A DNA stretch of 64,000 nucleotides from Serratia odorifera (GTDB lineage Bacteria > Pseudomonadota > Gammaproteobacteria > Enterobacterales > Enterobacteriaceae). The translations under genes were made by a program, and so were the position numbers. The DNA lies in contig NZ_LR134117.1 of the NCBI RefSeq assembly GCF_900635445.1, forward strand, positions 186,001-250,000, read 5' to 3'. A model generated the notes under the pieces. The model was not told the DNA's origin and made no database searches. It worked only from the letters and a program-made list of their open reading frames with translations. Shown here one piece after another: positions 1 to 9,371 of this stretch (position 1 is the stretch's first letter; each line of letters opens with the position of its first letter).

Positions 1-1169
1 CTGCATCTGGGCGTGTACTGAGCGACCAGCTCACCACTTTGCCATCGAAGCAGTCCACCACTGGCGACAACCACACTTTACCGGCCGGAAGCTGGAACTC
101 CGTGATATCCGTCAGCCATTTTTGATTAGGCTGCGCCGCTTTAAAATCTCTGGCGAGAAGATTATCAGGTGCCGGGCCGATTTCTCCGCAGTACGAGCTG
201 TAGCGCCGGCGCCGGGAACGACTGACAACAAGCTGCTCTTCCACCATCAGCCTGCGCACCACCTTTTCAGAGAGCCGCAGACCTTTGTGCCGTAGCATAG
301 CGTGCAGACGGCGATAGCCATAACAACGATAGTTGCCGTTGAAGATCTCTGTCATTGCGATACGTACGGTCGCGTATTTGTCTCCCGAGCGCAGTGCTGT
401 CCGGTGGTAAAAAAAGCTGCTCCGCGCAAGTACAAGGACTCGCAGCAGCTCTGTCAACGGGTACGAGTCTCTCAGGACATCAGCGATCTGTGTCTTTTCC
501 CTGTTTGTCAGAGTGTTGACGCTGATGTCCGGATCTTTTTTTATGATTTCCTCCGCTTTTTTCAGGATGTCGATCTCCATCTGCTGTCGACGTATCTCCT
601 GATTGAGTCGGTTAACCTCTTCGCGCAGCGCGTCGCGCTCCTCCGTAAGAGACGGTCTTTCATGTTTGCGCATGGACTGGTAAGCCTCATCGCCGATGAT
701 TTCATCTTTCCATTTGTACAATACCGTGCGACTGATGCCAATTTTCATGGCGATTTCTCTGGCAGGTACATGCCGTGTACTAAGCGCCATGACAGCCTGA
801 CGTTTCACCTCAGGTTCAAAAGGTGCATTTTGATTGATCGTACTGGTGAAAATAAGCCGTCTGTCGGGATGACGTTCATTAACCCAGCGAGCCAGTACAT
901 CACAGCAGGGATAACCAAGGGTCCTGCTGGTAAACGCCAGGCAGCAGCCATGGTTAAGATAATGTTCAACAGCAGCCTGCTTTTGCACATCAGAGTAACG
1001 TGGCTTACGGCGAATGGCTTTTGTAGCACCGTCACTCGCTTCCCATAAACGGATCCAGCGTCGCAGATTTCTTTTAGAAGGGTAACCCAGTTCACGAACC
1101 ACGGGAGCCAGTTTTCTGCCGTATTTAAAGTAAAGTTCAATTGCGCGGAGCCGTTCTGCTTCGGTAAAC
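1..1169 (-). CDS. IS3-family transposase, single ORF, C-terminus outside window
   Basis: Reading the minus strand from the ATG at 1169 gives about 389 uninterrupted codons to the window edge. The start follows GGAGATAAATA. The N-terminal half has two helix-turn-helix-like stretches and a leucine/glutamate-rich coiled segment (about residues 160-215). The second half is the HTH_21 plus integrase-core start typical of IS3 OrfB, with GYRRL and the first catalytic Asp in WLTDITEF. The remaining Asp and Glu would be left of position 1. OrfA and OrfB are normally joined by a ribosomal frameshift in this family; here they are one frame. The protein cuts and joins DNA for transposition. Confidence 0.85.
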
Positions 1170-1206
1170 ATTATTTATCTCCTGAGTGTCCAGGAAATCG
1201 TCCGCA
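1..1206 (-). mobile_element. IS3-family insertion sequence, partial at window edge
   Basis: The element contains one long transposase gene on the minus strand. Its right end appears to lie near 1206, directly against the IS21-family element, with no phage or host sequence between them. The left end is outside the window, so the inverted repeats and target duplication cannot be compared. The boundary is placed by where the IS21-like terminal repeat begins and is accurate to a few bases only. Confidence 0.75.
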
Positions 1207-1246
1207 CCTCCCCCTGCCAAAGTAAAACTGACCCACCCCCTTTGAA

Positions 1247-2035
1247 TTACTCGAGCGCTGTTGCTTTCGTTTTCTTCTGGAGTTGGCCGCTTTTCAGCTT
1301 ATCTTTCAGTCGATAGCTTTGACCGCTGATTTGCGCGATATGCGCATGGTGAAGCAGCCGATCCAGCATTGCCGCCGTCAGCGTCTCGTCATCACCAAAC
1401 GTTCCTGACCACTGCGTAAACGGCAGGTTGCTGGTCAGGATCACGCTGCCTGACTCATACCGTTTAGCGACAACCTGGAAGAACAGGTTCGCCTCCATTT
1501 TGCCGAACGGCAGATAGCCCACTTCGTCGATGATCAACAACTTAGGCTTACCTACGACGCGGTTCAGGTAGCCCTTCAGATCACCCTGACGGTGTGACGC
1601 CATCAGTTGCAGCATCATATCGGCGGCGGTGATGAACCGAATGCTTAAACCCGCCATCGCGGCTTTATAGCCAATCGCGGTCGCCAGGTGCGTCTTGCCG
1701 ACGCCAGAAGGCCCGAGCAGGACAACGTTCTCCTGACGCTCTATAAATGCAAGACCCGCTAACTCCTGGATCTGGCTTCGTGGAACGCCGCTGGCATAGG
1801 CGTAATCGAACTGCTCCAGTGTTTTTATCACCGGCAGGCCTGATAACCGCAAAATGGTCTGCCGACGCCGTTCGTTCAGGCCATCATGCTGGAGCTGCAA
1901 AACGGCTTCCAGGAAGTCGGCATGTGTGCCGCTGTTGTCGATGGTCGCCTGTGCCACACCGGGCCACTCTGCCGGCAGGCGGTCGAGCTTGAGTTGTTCG
2001 CAAAGCGCTGTAATACGATCATGCTGAAGGTTCAT
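1247..2035 (-). CDS. istB: IstB-like transposition helper ATPase
   Basis: This 262-residue AAA+ ATPase assists the IS21 transposase with target selection and strand transfer. Walker A is GPSGVGKT (about residues 108-115) and Walker B is LLIIDEVG (about 166-173), followed by the SNLPF sensor-like motif. It overlaps the end of istA by four bases, which suggests translational coupling. The length is normal for the family and no lesion is visible. Confidence 0.95.
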   Translation of the reverse strand: MNLQHDRITALCEQLKLDRLPAEWPGVAQATIDNSGTHADFLEAVLQLQHDGLNERRRQTILRLSGLPVIKTLEQFDYAYASGVPRSQIQELAGLAFIERQENVVLLGPSGVGKTHLATAIGYKAAMAGLSIRFITAADMMLQLMASHRQGDLKGYLNRVVGKPKLLIIDEVGYLPFGKMEANLFFQVVAKRYESGSVILTSNLPFTQWSGTFGDDETLTAAMLDRLLHHAHIAQISGQSYRLKDKLKSGQLQKKTKATALE

Positions 2036-3060
2036 GCTGGCACCTCCAGCAAGGCCTGATACGTTGCAAGAGGATGTTGCAGGCTCTCGGTCGGCAGCGG
2101 ACGCTGCTTGAGTGTTGGGACGGGGGCAGGCAATGCCAACGTCACCTTCGGTAACGGCAATAATGCTGCGCGTTCGCGCGGCATGCGCTGCTCAGGCGGT
2201 ACGCCTGTGGTGCCATGAACTCGCGTGTTCGCAACGGTGACCAGCCACTCGCCAATGCGAGCGTTGGCAGCGGGAACATCCAGTACCAGCCCGGCTTGCC
2301 GGAAGGTCACGGTAAGGGGCACGATAAAGCTGTTCTTGAGGTAATGGTTAAACCGCTCAACCTTGCCCTTGGTCTTGGCGCGATAGGGGCGGCAGACCTT
2401 GGGGGTAAAGGCATACTTCTCGGCAACGTGCATCAACTGTGGGTTCCAGCGATGCTTGCCGGGGCCGTAGACATCGCGCTCAATGATGATGGCCTTGGCG
2501 TTGTCGAACAGCAGCTGATGCGGCGTCCCGCCGAAGAACCTGAGCGCAGACTCAATGCCGTCACACCAGGCAGCGGAGTCCTGGTTGCTGTAGAACTTGA
2601 CGAAAGTTGCGCGGCTCCAGCCCAGCGTGGCGACGAAGGCCAGCAGTGGGTTATGACCGAGCCTGATGATGGTGAAATCAACCTGCATCTGAAAGCCAGG
2701 CTCGGTCTCGAAGCGCGTGACCTCTTCAGTAACGGGCTGCTTCATGGGGTGCAGGAAAGCGGTCAGCATGCTGTAACCGCCCTCGTAACCACGCTGACGG
2801 ATCTCACGCAGCAGCACACTGGCGGGTATCCACTGGGGCCTGGCAGCGGCCACGCGCTCAAGGATATAGGTCTTGAACGGGTCAAGCTTGCAGGGTCTGG
2901 GTGCGCGAGGCTTGTAGCGCATATCCGCTACGGGCAGCGGGCTACGGATATATCTGCGAACGGTCTCACGAGAGCATGAAAGCTGGCGCGCGATGGCGCG
3001 TATCGACATGCCCTGACGGTGTAAAACACTAATCTCCACTCTGGTCTCCAATGTCATCAT
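2032..3060 (-). CDS. istA: IS21-family transposase IstA
   Basis: The protein has 342 residues. It begins with a helix-turn-helix (GMSIRAIARQLSCSRETV) that should bind the element ends. An rve-type DDE integrase core follows, with Asp in QVDFT, Asp in LFDNAK and Glu in KGKVERFNHYLK. The C-terminal tail is proline-rich. Two adjacent ATG codons are possible starts (3060 and 3057). The gene appears intact, so together with istB the element is probably active. Confidence 0.93.
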   Translation of the reverse strand: MMTLETRVEISVLHRQGMSIRAIARQLSCSRETVRRYIRSPLPVADMRYKPRAPRPCKLDPFKTYILERVAAARPQWIPASVLLREIRQRGYEGGYSMLTAFLHPMKQPVTEEVTRFETEPGFQMQVDFTIIRLGHNPLLAFVATLGWSRATFVKFYSNQDSAAWCDGIESALRFFGGTPHQLLFDNAKAIIIERDVYGPGKHRWNPQLMHVAEKYAFTPKVCRPYRAKTKGKVERFNHYLKNSFIVPLTVTFRQAGLVLDVPAANARIGEWLVTVANTRVHGTTGVPPEQRMPRERAALLPLPKVTLALPAPVPTLKQRPLPTESLQHPLATYQALLEVPA

Positions 3061-3093
3061 TGGCAGTGCCTTAAAACTGCCATTTTTACCCTA

Positions 3094-3145
3094 GGTGGGT
3101 CAGATTTACATCGGCAGGTGGGCCAGTTTTACATCGGTAGCGACA
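3094..3145 (-). repeat. IS21 terminal repeats, two copies
   Basis: Two near-identical repeats of about 21 bp start at 3094 and 3117: GGTGGGTCAGATTTACATCG and GGTGGGCCAGTTTTACATCG. A related inverted copy is present at the other end near 1222. They are the expected binding sites for IstA. Confidence 0.75.
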
Positions 3146-3721
3146 TAAAACCACCGTTCCATGGATACGCCCGCGCCATGTTTCTAATGCTTCGATGTCA
3201 TCCCCGCCGGCGATGGCATCAGCGTAACCCGTTGAGGATACGCCACCGATCGGCGTTAACAGCCGCATTGCAATGCCATCATCAGTATTACCCGAATGCC
3301 CGGCTTCATCAGCGCGGACAGGCACACGTAGAGTGCCACCAACTGTTTTGGCATTTTCAGTTGTGGTAAACGTAACCTGATCGTCACGTTGAATAACTGT
3401 GCCCGCCGGGATTTCAGGATTGTCGGAAACGTTTTCCCAACGAACAAAACCACTGGCAGCAACCGCTGGTTTACGCGGGCAACGCTTTAGATTTCCATGA
3501 CGAGCCAACCAATCCGGATCGGCTTGATCTGGCAGCATGTTTCGCGCGAGATAATCAATGTAGCCGTATAAGGTATGAACTGCCGCCGCCTGCACACGCG
3601 CGTACACTTCGGCGTCCAGGCGTCGCAAAACCACATCTTCGCTGAAGCGCGTTAACAAATCGCTGCGTATCGTTGCTATGAGTTGCGGCAGCGCTGGCCT
3701 GCTGAATCCACTATCAGCCAT
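3146..3721 (-). pseudogene. Phage baseplate protein J (Mu gp47-like), truncated by IS21
   Basis: Only the N-terminal part, about 190 residues, remains. It begins at the ATG at 3721, overlapping the end of the gp46 gene, and runs to the IS21 end near 3145. The retained part holds the region ending GGDDIEALETWRGRI, where baseplate J proteins normally continue for another 150-200 residues. In contractile-tail phages this protein forms the baseplate wedge. Without its C-terminus the prophage should not assemble an infectious tail, unless the rest is split elsewhere, which the window does not show. Confidence 0.9.
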
Positions 3722-4127
3722 TAAGTTCTCTCCAGATATTATCAAAAATTACGTGGTGACGATTACCGTCCTTTTGCCACAGAACGATCTCACAGCCCAG
3801 CATGTCGATGCCGGTGCGTTCAACGTTCACATCCACCCGCGCGGCCACCCCATCCTCTGTGAACCAGGCCAATGCCTGCTGGATGTAACCTTTCGCCGTT
3901 GCCGCTGTCTGGTTGGCCAGTTTTTTACGACGCAGTAGATAGAGACGCGATCCAATCCGGTCATTTTGTACTGTTGGCCAGGTGTCGCCCCACCAACCCA
4001 TGGGATCATCTGCGTTATCATCTGGCTCAGCTCGACGCCAGGAAAACAGAGAAATCACAACTGACCGCGTCAGTGCGTCTAACGGCGCATTGGCTGGGTA
4101 CTGTGTACCGTTTACCGTTAAGATCAT
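3714..4127 (-). CDS. Phage baseplate protein GP46-like
   Basis: This 137-residue protein resembles the Mu gp46 family: an acidic, aspartate-rich early segment with PMGWWGD, then a helix around LLRRKKLANQTA. It is the small baseplate component (a W/gp25 counterpart) that joins tube and wedge. It sits between the gpV-like and gp47-like genes and overlaps or abuts both, as in Mu and SfV. Confidence 0.88.
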   Translation of the reverse strand: MILTVNGTQYPANAPLDALTRSVVISLFSWRRAEPDDNADDPMGWWGDTWPTVQNDRIGSRLYLLRRKKLANQTAATAKGYIQQALAWFTEDGVAARVDVNVERTGIDMLGCEIVLWQKDGNRHHVIFDNIWRELNG

Positions 4128-4696
4128 CAGTTCATCTCCTGATTCGCTTTACCTGTCTGGCCACCGTGCGTGTCGTTATGGTCGTGAATGTTGTACTGCT
4201 CCCGCATACGGCTCATGGTTCCGGTTGCGTCCTTCACATCAGTAGCTGATTCAATGCTTTTATCCGCCATGATTTTTCCTGGCGTGCTGACAACTGGGGT
4301 ATTAAGAGTGATTTTTGTTGCCGCGTTTATAATGAACTGATCGGTCGTAGCCTCAATGATGCGGCCTCGCTTTAACACAATGCTGTCACCCTCATCGGTA
4401 TAAATCGCTACTTCCCCATTTTTTAAACCGGTTAAGCGGTAGCGGCGATCGGCCACAGCCAAGACCACGCCATGTGATCGATCCCCTCCCAAAAAAAATG
4501 CCAGTGCCTCTGCGCCAGGATGCGCGGCTGCTGTGAATCCATACGGTTCCAGATGTTCAACCGCATTTTTCTCATCGCCCGCAACCAGCCCAATATCTAC
4601 GGTCTGGCATTTTGCCGCGCTGTTAAGGCTACGAATAACGGCACGCGCCAGCAGATTAGCCATGCCGCGCTGTAGCGCCCTGAAAGGACTATTCAT
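4127..4696 (-). CDS. Phage baseplate assembly protein V (Mu gp45-like spike)
   Basis: The protein has 189 residues. An N-terminal OB-like region (residues about 30-100) is followed by short beta repeats rich in N, T and V, typical of the spike that pierces the membrane at the baseplate centre. The gene overlaps its neighbours by single bases (ends at 4127, starts at 4696), so it is one translational unit with gp44 and gp46. Confidence 0.88.
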   Translation of the reverse strand: MNSPFRALQRGMANLLARAVIRSLNSAAKCQTVDIGLVAGDEKNAVEHLEPYGFTAAAHPGAEALAFFLGGDRSHGVVLAVADRRYRLTGLKNGEVAIYTDEGDSIVLKRGRIIEATTDQFIINAATKITLNTPVVSTPGKIMADKSIESATDVKDATGTMSRMREQYNIHDHNDTHGGQTGKANQEMN

Positions 4697-5769
4697 TAAA
4701 AATCATCCTCCGCTGCTTTCCGTTTGGGTCGTTTTCCTGGCTTTGCCGGCTCGGGCAGATACGCATCCTCTGGCCCCACACGCAATTCGCAGACGGTGCC
4801 GTTCTCGTCCTGCATGTAAATCACTTCGGCAACAACCATCTCCCGATTGTTAAACGAAAGAAGTGGATCAAATACGATAACCCGCTGATTGGGTTGCCAG
4901 AGCGAACCATCACCCTGCCGCCACCCCTGCACTGTGTATGTTGTTTCATCGGTTCGCGCAGCGCGCTGCCTTGCTTCAAACTCACAGCGTGATTTACAGG
5001 TAGTGCCGGTAGCGTTGCCGGTTTGCTGTAGATAGTGCGGCCGGTACCGCGTAATGCCAGAGTCTTTGGCAGTTGAGCGAATAGCCGAAATTGTTGCTTC
5101 CCCAAAATCATCATCGCTGCCGGCTCGTTGGCCTGACACTTGATAATCAGAGAACCGGTCACGTATGCTTTGCTCGGTGTCACAGGTAAGGATATTTTCA
5201 CCGAGCACCAAGGCGGTGACTGCTTTTGTGGCACCAATCCCACCGATAACCAACCGCCCCTGTGGATCGTCATACGCCAGCGCCTGCTGCTGTCCTAATA
5301 ACTTGTTCAATACTTCATGGACGGTTTCACCGTGGTCGGCCTGTACGCCTTGAAGCCCCCCGGCTGGCGCTCCTGCATCCACTACCGCTATGTTGAAGGG
5401 TTTGGTTAACTGCGTTGCAATCTGCGTCAGTGTTCGTCCGCTGAATTGCGTGGGCGCGGCCGTGCAATCAATCAGGTCTGCCGTTTTGCTGCGCCCTGTG
5501 ATACCGAGCGTAATGCTTCTGGCGTCGTAACGAACCGGGGTGGCTTCTATCCAACCTGTGATCACCAGGTCATCGCCTATCAGCACCTCTACGGCATCAC
5601 CTTTTTTCACCCGTGGTGCCAGGGGGACGCTGCCGGACTCGCCTGGCCACATCCGGGTGATCTGCACATTGAAATCACGGGCCAGCCGTTCTATACCGGC
5701 CGCAATTTTTACGGACGTCCACCCGCCCCACTCCCTACCGTTAACACGGAGCGTCACTGTATTAATCAT
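4696..5769 (-). CDS. Phage baseplate hub/tail protein P (Mu gp44-like, late control D family)
   Basis: At 357 residues it matches the Mu gp44/gpP family, the hub under the tail tube. The opening NTVTLRVNGREWGGW and the RSKTADLIDCTA stretch are characteristic. The C-terminus is basic and lysine-rich (KPGKRPKRKAAE). The start overlaps the end of the DNA circulation gene by four bases. Confidence 0.9.
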   Translation of the reverse strand: MINTVTLRVNGREWGGWTSVKIAAGIERLARDFNVQITRMWPGESGSVPLAPRVKKGDAVEVLIGDDLVITGWIEATPVRYDARSITLGITGRSKTADLIDCTAAPTQFSGRTLTQIATQLTKPFNIAVVDAGAPAGGLQGVQADHGETVHEVLNKLLGQQQALAYDDPQGRLVIGGIGATKAVTALVLGENILTCDTEQSIRDRFSDYQVSGQRAGSDDDFGEATISAIRSTAKDSGITRYRPHYLQQTGNATGTTCKSRCEFEARQRAARTDETTYTVQGWRQGDGSLWQPNQRVIVFDPLLSFNNREMVVAEVIYMQDENGTVCELRVGPEDAYLPEPAKPGKRPKRKAAEDDF

Positions 5770-7064
5770 TTTGCCGGAACCCTCAAAGGAGATACGGGAA
5801 CAAATCCTGGATGAGCAATGGCATTTCTTCCCGTAATGTCCGTTTCTCGCGCGGCATTGTCATACCAGGTCGCAGAAAGGACTAACGCGGGTAAAACCTC
5901 CGACGGTTTGCGAATTACCGTTTGTTCGACTTGTGCGAGGCGGGACGATATGTCCCGATTGACATTGGCCTTTACCGTATTTAAAGCAACAAACAGCGTG
6001 TCGCTCTGTGTGCGGGGCAATTCAGTATCGAAAGCACGATTAAGCGTCTCTCTGATTTCAATCAAGTCATCCCATGTCACCATGTTGGGTGCGGCGCTAT
6101 TGTCGGGTACGTCATTAAGCGCCGGATGCGTAACCACAACCAGTCGGTTGTCTTGCACCTGCTGAACTGGGGTTTTCGGTTGGGGAAGTTCAGAAACGTT
6201 AAAGGCGGCTTCACTGATTGCTGTGGTTCGTATTGCAGCAGCTATATAGTTTTGCTGCTGTTTTGTCTCGCGGGTCGTGGTGCTGTCAGCACTCCAAACG
6301 CCGCGAGGCGACAGGTCATCCCCCAAAGTAACACCGGACAAAGTGTCAATCATTGTGACAAGGTCGGAAGCGTCTCCGCTGAGGCGATCACCTGCCCGCC
6401 ACATTTTTTGCAGCGCGTTGACAAAATCCATCCCGGATGAAGGTGGCATTAACAGTACAGACAAATCCCCCTGCAGCAGTCGCGCCGCATCAGAAACTGC
6501 ACTATCCACCATGGTAAAAGCATCAGCTACGCTATCGAGCATATCCGTAGCACGCTCGATAACATCACGTTGAATAAAATCGGATAAGCCATCGAGACCA
6601 AATGATGAGAATTCAGCAGTAATCGCGTCATCAAGTTCAGAACAAGATGAAACCAGCACCTGGCCTGTGGCCACACCCGATGTCGGGAAAGACAGCTTCC
6701 CCGACTCTACAACGCTGAAACTGACGCGGCACATGCGCCCTGCTGTGTCGGAGTGCCTCACCTGTATAGCACCGTCGATACAAATGGACATTTCACCATA
6801 GTAGGGGTGAACCAATGTGCCGGGCCCCGGCGTTTCCGCCGCCTTTATCAGTTGATCACGTTGGTCAAAATAATCATCACCGATAAGGTAGGCATCAATA
6901 TTAAAGCGTCGGGTAAGCCGCCCAAGGTCTTCAGTGTATGGCTCGTCTCGGTTTGGGTATTCATGCGTTTGAACCCGTCGCCCAAACGCACCATCATCCT
7001 CACTGACCTTGAACGGAACCCCGCGGAACGACGCCGGGTGCAATCTGTCTATCCATCCAGCCAT
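5766..7064 (-). CDS. Phage DNA circulation protein (Mu gp43-like, N-terminal domain family)
   Basis: The start at 7064 is preferred over an upstream one at 7091 because CTGGAG lies a few bases before it and the protein then opens MAGWIDRLHPASFRG, as family members do. The protein is 432 residues. The N-terminal half is the conserved DNA_circ domain, and the rest is helical and variable. It sits between the tape measure and hub genes and is thought to belong to the baseplate or tail tip. Confidence 0.88.
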   Translation of the reverse strand: MAGWIDRLHPASFRGVPFKVSEDDGAFGRRVQTHEYPNRDEPYTEDLGRLTRRFNIDAYLIGDDYFDQRDQLIKAAETPGPGTLVHPYYGEMSICIDGAIQVRHSDTAGRMCRVSFSVVESGKLSFPTSGVATGQVLVSSCSELDDAITAEFSSFGLDGLSDFIQRDVIERATDMLDSVADAFTMVDSAVSDAARLLQGDLSVLLMPPSSGMDFVNALQKMWRAGDRLSGDASDLVTMIDTLSGVTLGDDLSPRGVWSADSTTTRETKQQQNYIAAAIRTTAISEAAFNVSELPQPKTPVQQVQDNRLVVVTHPALNDVPDNSAAPNMVTWDDLIEIRETLNRAFDTELPRTQSDTLFVALNTVKANVNRDISSRLAQVEQTVIRKPSEVLPALVLSATWYDNAARETDITGRNAIAHPGFVPVSPLRVPAK

Positions 7065-7100
7065 ACAAACTCCAGATATAAAAAAACCCACCGAAGTGGG

Positions 7101-8963
7101 TTAGCGATTGGCAAATGGGCTATAGCCAACGTCATAGGAAACCCCTGGCGATGCTCCGGTTACGGGAGCAACACGCATTCCCGGTGGTGCATTCTCAAAA
7201 GATACTTTCAGCTCCTGTGGACGCGGACTGGCTAAGGGACCGCTTGCGTTTTGGCTTCCGTCAATATTGAGCAGCTCTTTAAGTCGCGGTATAAATCCGG
7301 TATACCCTCTATCGGATTCCCTCTGCTGAATCTTTCGTGACAGAACGCTACCCACATCAGTATTTTGCTTAGCAGCCTCTTGATGAAGGTTGTCCAACCT
7401 TTTCATGATATCGAACAACACAGCGATAGTGACTGTGATAACACCCATGTTGGCAATGCCACGCAAGTTCTTGGTCAATTTACCGGCTTCGCTATTGGCT
7501 CCACCAATGCCTTTAATCATCGACGTCAACCAGGCGCCCGCAGTAAACCCGGCGATCCCTTTCAGCACTGTTTCCCAGCCGCCTAATGCCTGTGCGACAC
7601 CATCAATATCATGCCAGACTGATTTAACTATCGGGCCTACAGTGTCCCAATTGCTGGCGATAAGGCCGCCAGCTATCACCATCAGGGAGATGAATTTCCC
7701 CAACATAGACAGTTTCATGACAGTTTCCAGCATTTTGAATGACCGGGTAACTATGCTAACGGCAGTAGCCGTACCCAGCAGCGCCGCTCCGAACTTGAAT
7801 ATTGATTTAATGGTTTCAGGATTTTGCTTCACAAAATTACGGAACTGCTCGATAAACGGTGCGAGTTTATCCATTCCCTTATTGATCGCCGGTAAGAACA
7901 TATCCCCGATCGTAATACTGACCGCCGCCATTTTATTTTTAAATAGCTGGATATTATTGGCAGTAGTGGCAGCTCGAGCGGCATATTCCTTTTGCATCGA
8001 ACCACCGTATACCTGCGCATCGGCTACCTTTTCAAAATTTTTACGCAGCAGTTCGAGATTTGTCAGCAACGGGGCAATGGCCGCTAACGACTCTTTACCA
8101 AACAATGCCGTCATCACAGCTGCTTGTTTCGCTTTTGGTACTTTCGCCAATGAGTCCAGAACCTTAAGCATCGCGCCTTTGGCATCTTTTTGCATATCAG
8201 CAGCGAGTTGTTTCGGACTTATTTTTAAAGCTCTGAGCGCTTTTTTCTGAGAGGCGGTTGCCGCACCGCCAGCCGTCAACGACAGCATGAAGTTTTTAAT
8301 ACCCGTGGAGGCAATTTCTGATTCCACCCCCATCCCGGCAATTGTGGCACCCATCGCAGCAATCTCACCCGAAGCCACGCCAGCTACTTCACCCAGCGGA
8401 CCAATTCGGGTAACGACTTCCGAAATTTTAGCTGCACTTGCCGGGCCTGTATTACCCAGATAGTTTATCTTATCAGCCAGGTTTACGACGGCCGGCTGGC
8501 TTAACTTGAAAGCCGTGCGCCAGGTTGCCATCATCTGGCCCGCCTCGTCAGCAGTTTGATCAAAGGCAACGCCCATTTTCACAGCTGAATCCGCAAACGA
8601 CAGCAACTCGTTTTTAGCAATACCAGCCTGGCCACCTGCCGCCACTATCTGTCCGATACCTTCCGCCGCCATCGGCAGGCGGGTTGATAAACTCAGCACA
8701 TCCTCTGACATTTGCTTGAACTGTTGAGGCGAGTCGAAGTCCACCACCTTTTTGACATCGGCCATTACCGATTCAAAAGCAATAGCTTGATTGATCGGTA
8801 TGATAAAAGCCGAGGCGATAGCTGTACCAGCCGCCGCCGCCGTCGCCATTATGCCGGTAAATTCCTTTTGAAATCCCTTGAGATTTCGCCCCATCCCCTT
8901 TAACGGGCCCGACAACTGATCAACGGCAGTGATAATCGCCTTTAACTGAAAGCTATCAGCCAC
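7101..8963 (-). CDS. Phage tail tape measure protein
   Basis: The 620-residue protein is largely helical, with a hydrophobic segment at about residues 38-55 (TAAAAAGTAIASAFII) and others near 385-430. Its TP901-type core includes the VVDFDSPQQF and GATIAGMGVES regions. It sets tail length and travels with the DNA. The start is GTG at 8963 and overlaps the stop of the frameshifted chaperone product. At 620 residues it predicts a moderately long contractile tail. Confidence 0.92.
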   Translation of the reverse strand: MADSFQLKAIITAVDQLSGPLKGMGRNLKGFQKEFTGIMATAAAAGTAIASAFIIPINQAIAFESVMADVKKVVDFDSPQQFKQMSEDVLSLSTRLPMAAEGIGQIVAAGGQAGIAKNELLSFADSAVKMGVAFDQTADEAGQMMATWRTAFKLSQPAVVNLADKINYLGNTGPASAAKISEVVTRIGPLGEVAGVASGEIAAMGATIAGMGVESEIASTGIKNFMLSLTAGGAATASQKKALRALKISPKQLAADMQKDAKGAMLKVLDSLAKVPKAKQAAVMTALFGKESLAAIAPLLTNLELLRKNFEKVADAQVYGGSMQKEYAARAATTANNIQLFKNKMAAVSITIGDMFLPAINKGMDKLAPFIEQFRNFVKQNPETIKSIFKFGAALLGTATAVSIVTRSFKMLETVMKLSMLGKFISLMVIAGGLIASNWDTVGPIVKSVWHDIDGVAQALGGWETVLKGIAGFTAGAWLTSMIKGIGGANSEAGKLTKNLRGIANMGVITVTIAVLFDIMKRLDNLHQEAAKQNTDVGSVLSRKIQQRESDRGYTGFIPRLKELLNIDGSQNASGPLASPRPQELKVSFENAPPGMRVAPVTGASPGVSYDVGYSPFANR

Positions 8964-9371
8964 TGTTCATCTCCTCTGAAATCCGGATAGCTTCATCTTC
9001 CAGCTCAAGAAACCGGCTTACAGGAAGCCGGCGAAGTTCAAGAGGATTTAGCTTCCAGAAATGGGCGGTGTTATAGAGTCGGCGTCTGAAGGTGGCGGGG
9101 TTTCCGATCCCGTAAAAAAACCTACGATAGTCATGGTGGCCATAAAAATATCTTTCAGGGCCATCTTCTCCGCCGAGGATCGAGGAATCCCCGCCAACGC
9201 CGGGATATAAGCCAGGGCCGAGCGGGTATCTAGTTTCATCTCACCTTTATCGGTATAGGAGAATGGAATGCCGAACTGTTCAACCTGCTCGTAGGTTGGC
9301 TCTTGTAGTTCCAGCACATGAATTTTTTCGTTGTGAGCCATGATGGGCTTTGATAACGGAAACTCTTTCAT
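8956..9371 (-). CDS. Tail assembly chaperone, -1 frameshift product (G-GT type)
   Basis: On the minus strand the codons GGT TTT TTT ACG contain a run of seven T (complement at 9114-9120). Slipping back one base there gives a second reading that stays open to the TGA at 8956-8958 and yields a 138-residue protein. Its extra tail begins YGIGNPATFRRRLYN and ends EEMNSG. Lambda-like G/GT and Mu-like gp41 pairs use the same device, in which the long form binds the tape measure protein. The stop overlaps the GTG start of the tape measure gene. The slip is inferred from sequence and family knowledge. Confidence 0.8.
9048..9371 (-). CDS. Phage tail assembly chaperone, short form (Mu gp41-like)
   Basis: This 107-residue protein opens MKEFPLSKPIMAHNEKI and contains GIPRSSAEKMALKDI, as in Mu-like tail assembly proteins. 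It lies between the tube and tape measure genes, the invariant position for this chaperone. The last 21 codons after VGFF are read only if the ribosome does not slip at the T7 run described in the next entry. Confidence 0.85.
   Translation of the reverse strand: MKEFPLSKPIMAHNEKIHVLELQEPTYEQVEQFGIPFSYTDKGEMKLDTRSALAYIPALAGIPRSSAEKMALKDIFMATMTIVGFFTGSETPPPSDADSITPPISGS

Larger units (their letters stand above)
1208..3145 (-). mobile_element. IS21-family insertion sequence inserted in prophage baseplate gene
   Basis: It carries the istA-istB pair on the minus strand, overlapping by four bases as is usual for IS21. Related terminal sequences lie at both ends: GGTGGGCCAGTTTTACATCG near 3117-3136 on the right, and on the left the complementary form GTAAAACTGACCCACC near 1222-1237. 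An extra internal copy of the repeat lies at 3094-3114, and multiple terminal repeats are an IS21 hallmark. The right tip reads TGTCG on the minus strand at 3145. The left tip does not show a clear TG, perhaps because the adjacent IS3 element entered there. Confidence 0.85.

Noticed and set aside
302..1048. A 248-residue plus-strand reading frame
   Set aside because: It is the complement of the IS3 transposase gene, whose protein has recognisable motifs; the plus-strand frame has none.
2215..2979. A 254-residue plus-strand frame
   Set aside because: It lies opposite istA, has a glycine-rich composition typical of antisense reading and shows no domain.
7390..8250. A 286-residue plus-strand frame
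   Set aside because: It is antisense to the tape measure gene and has no ribosome site or motif.
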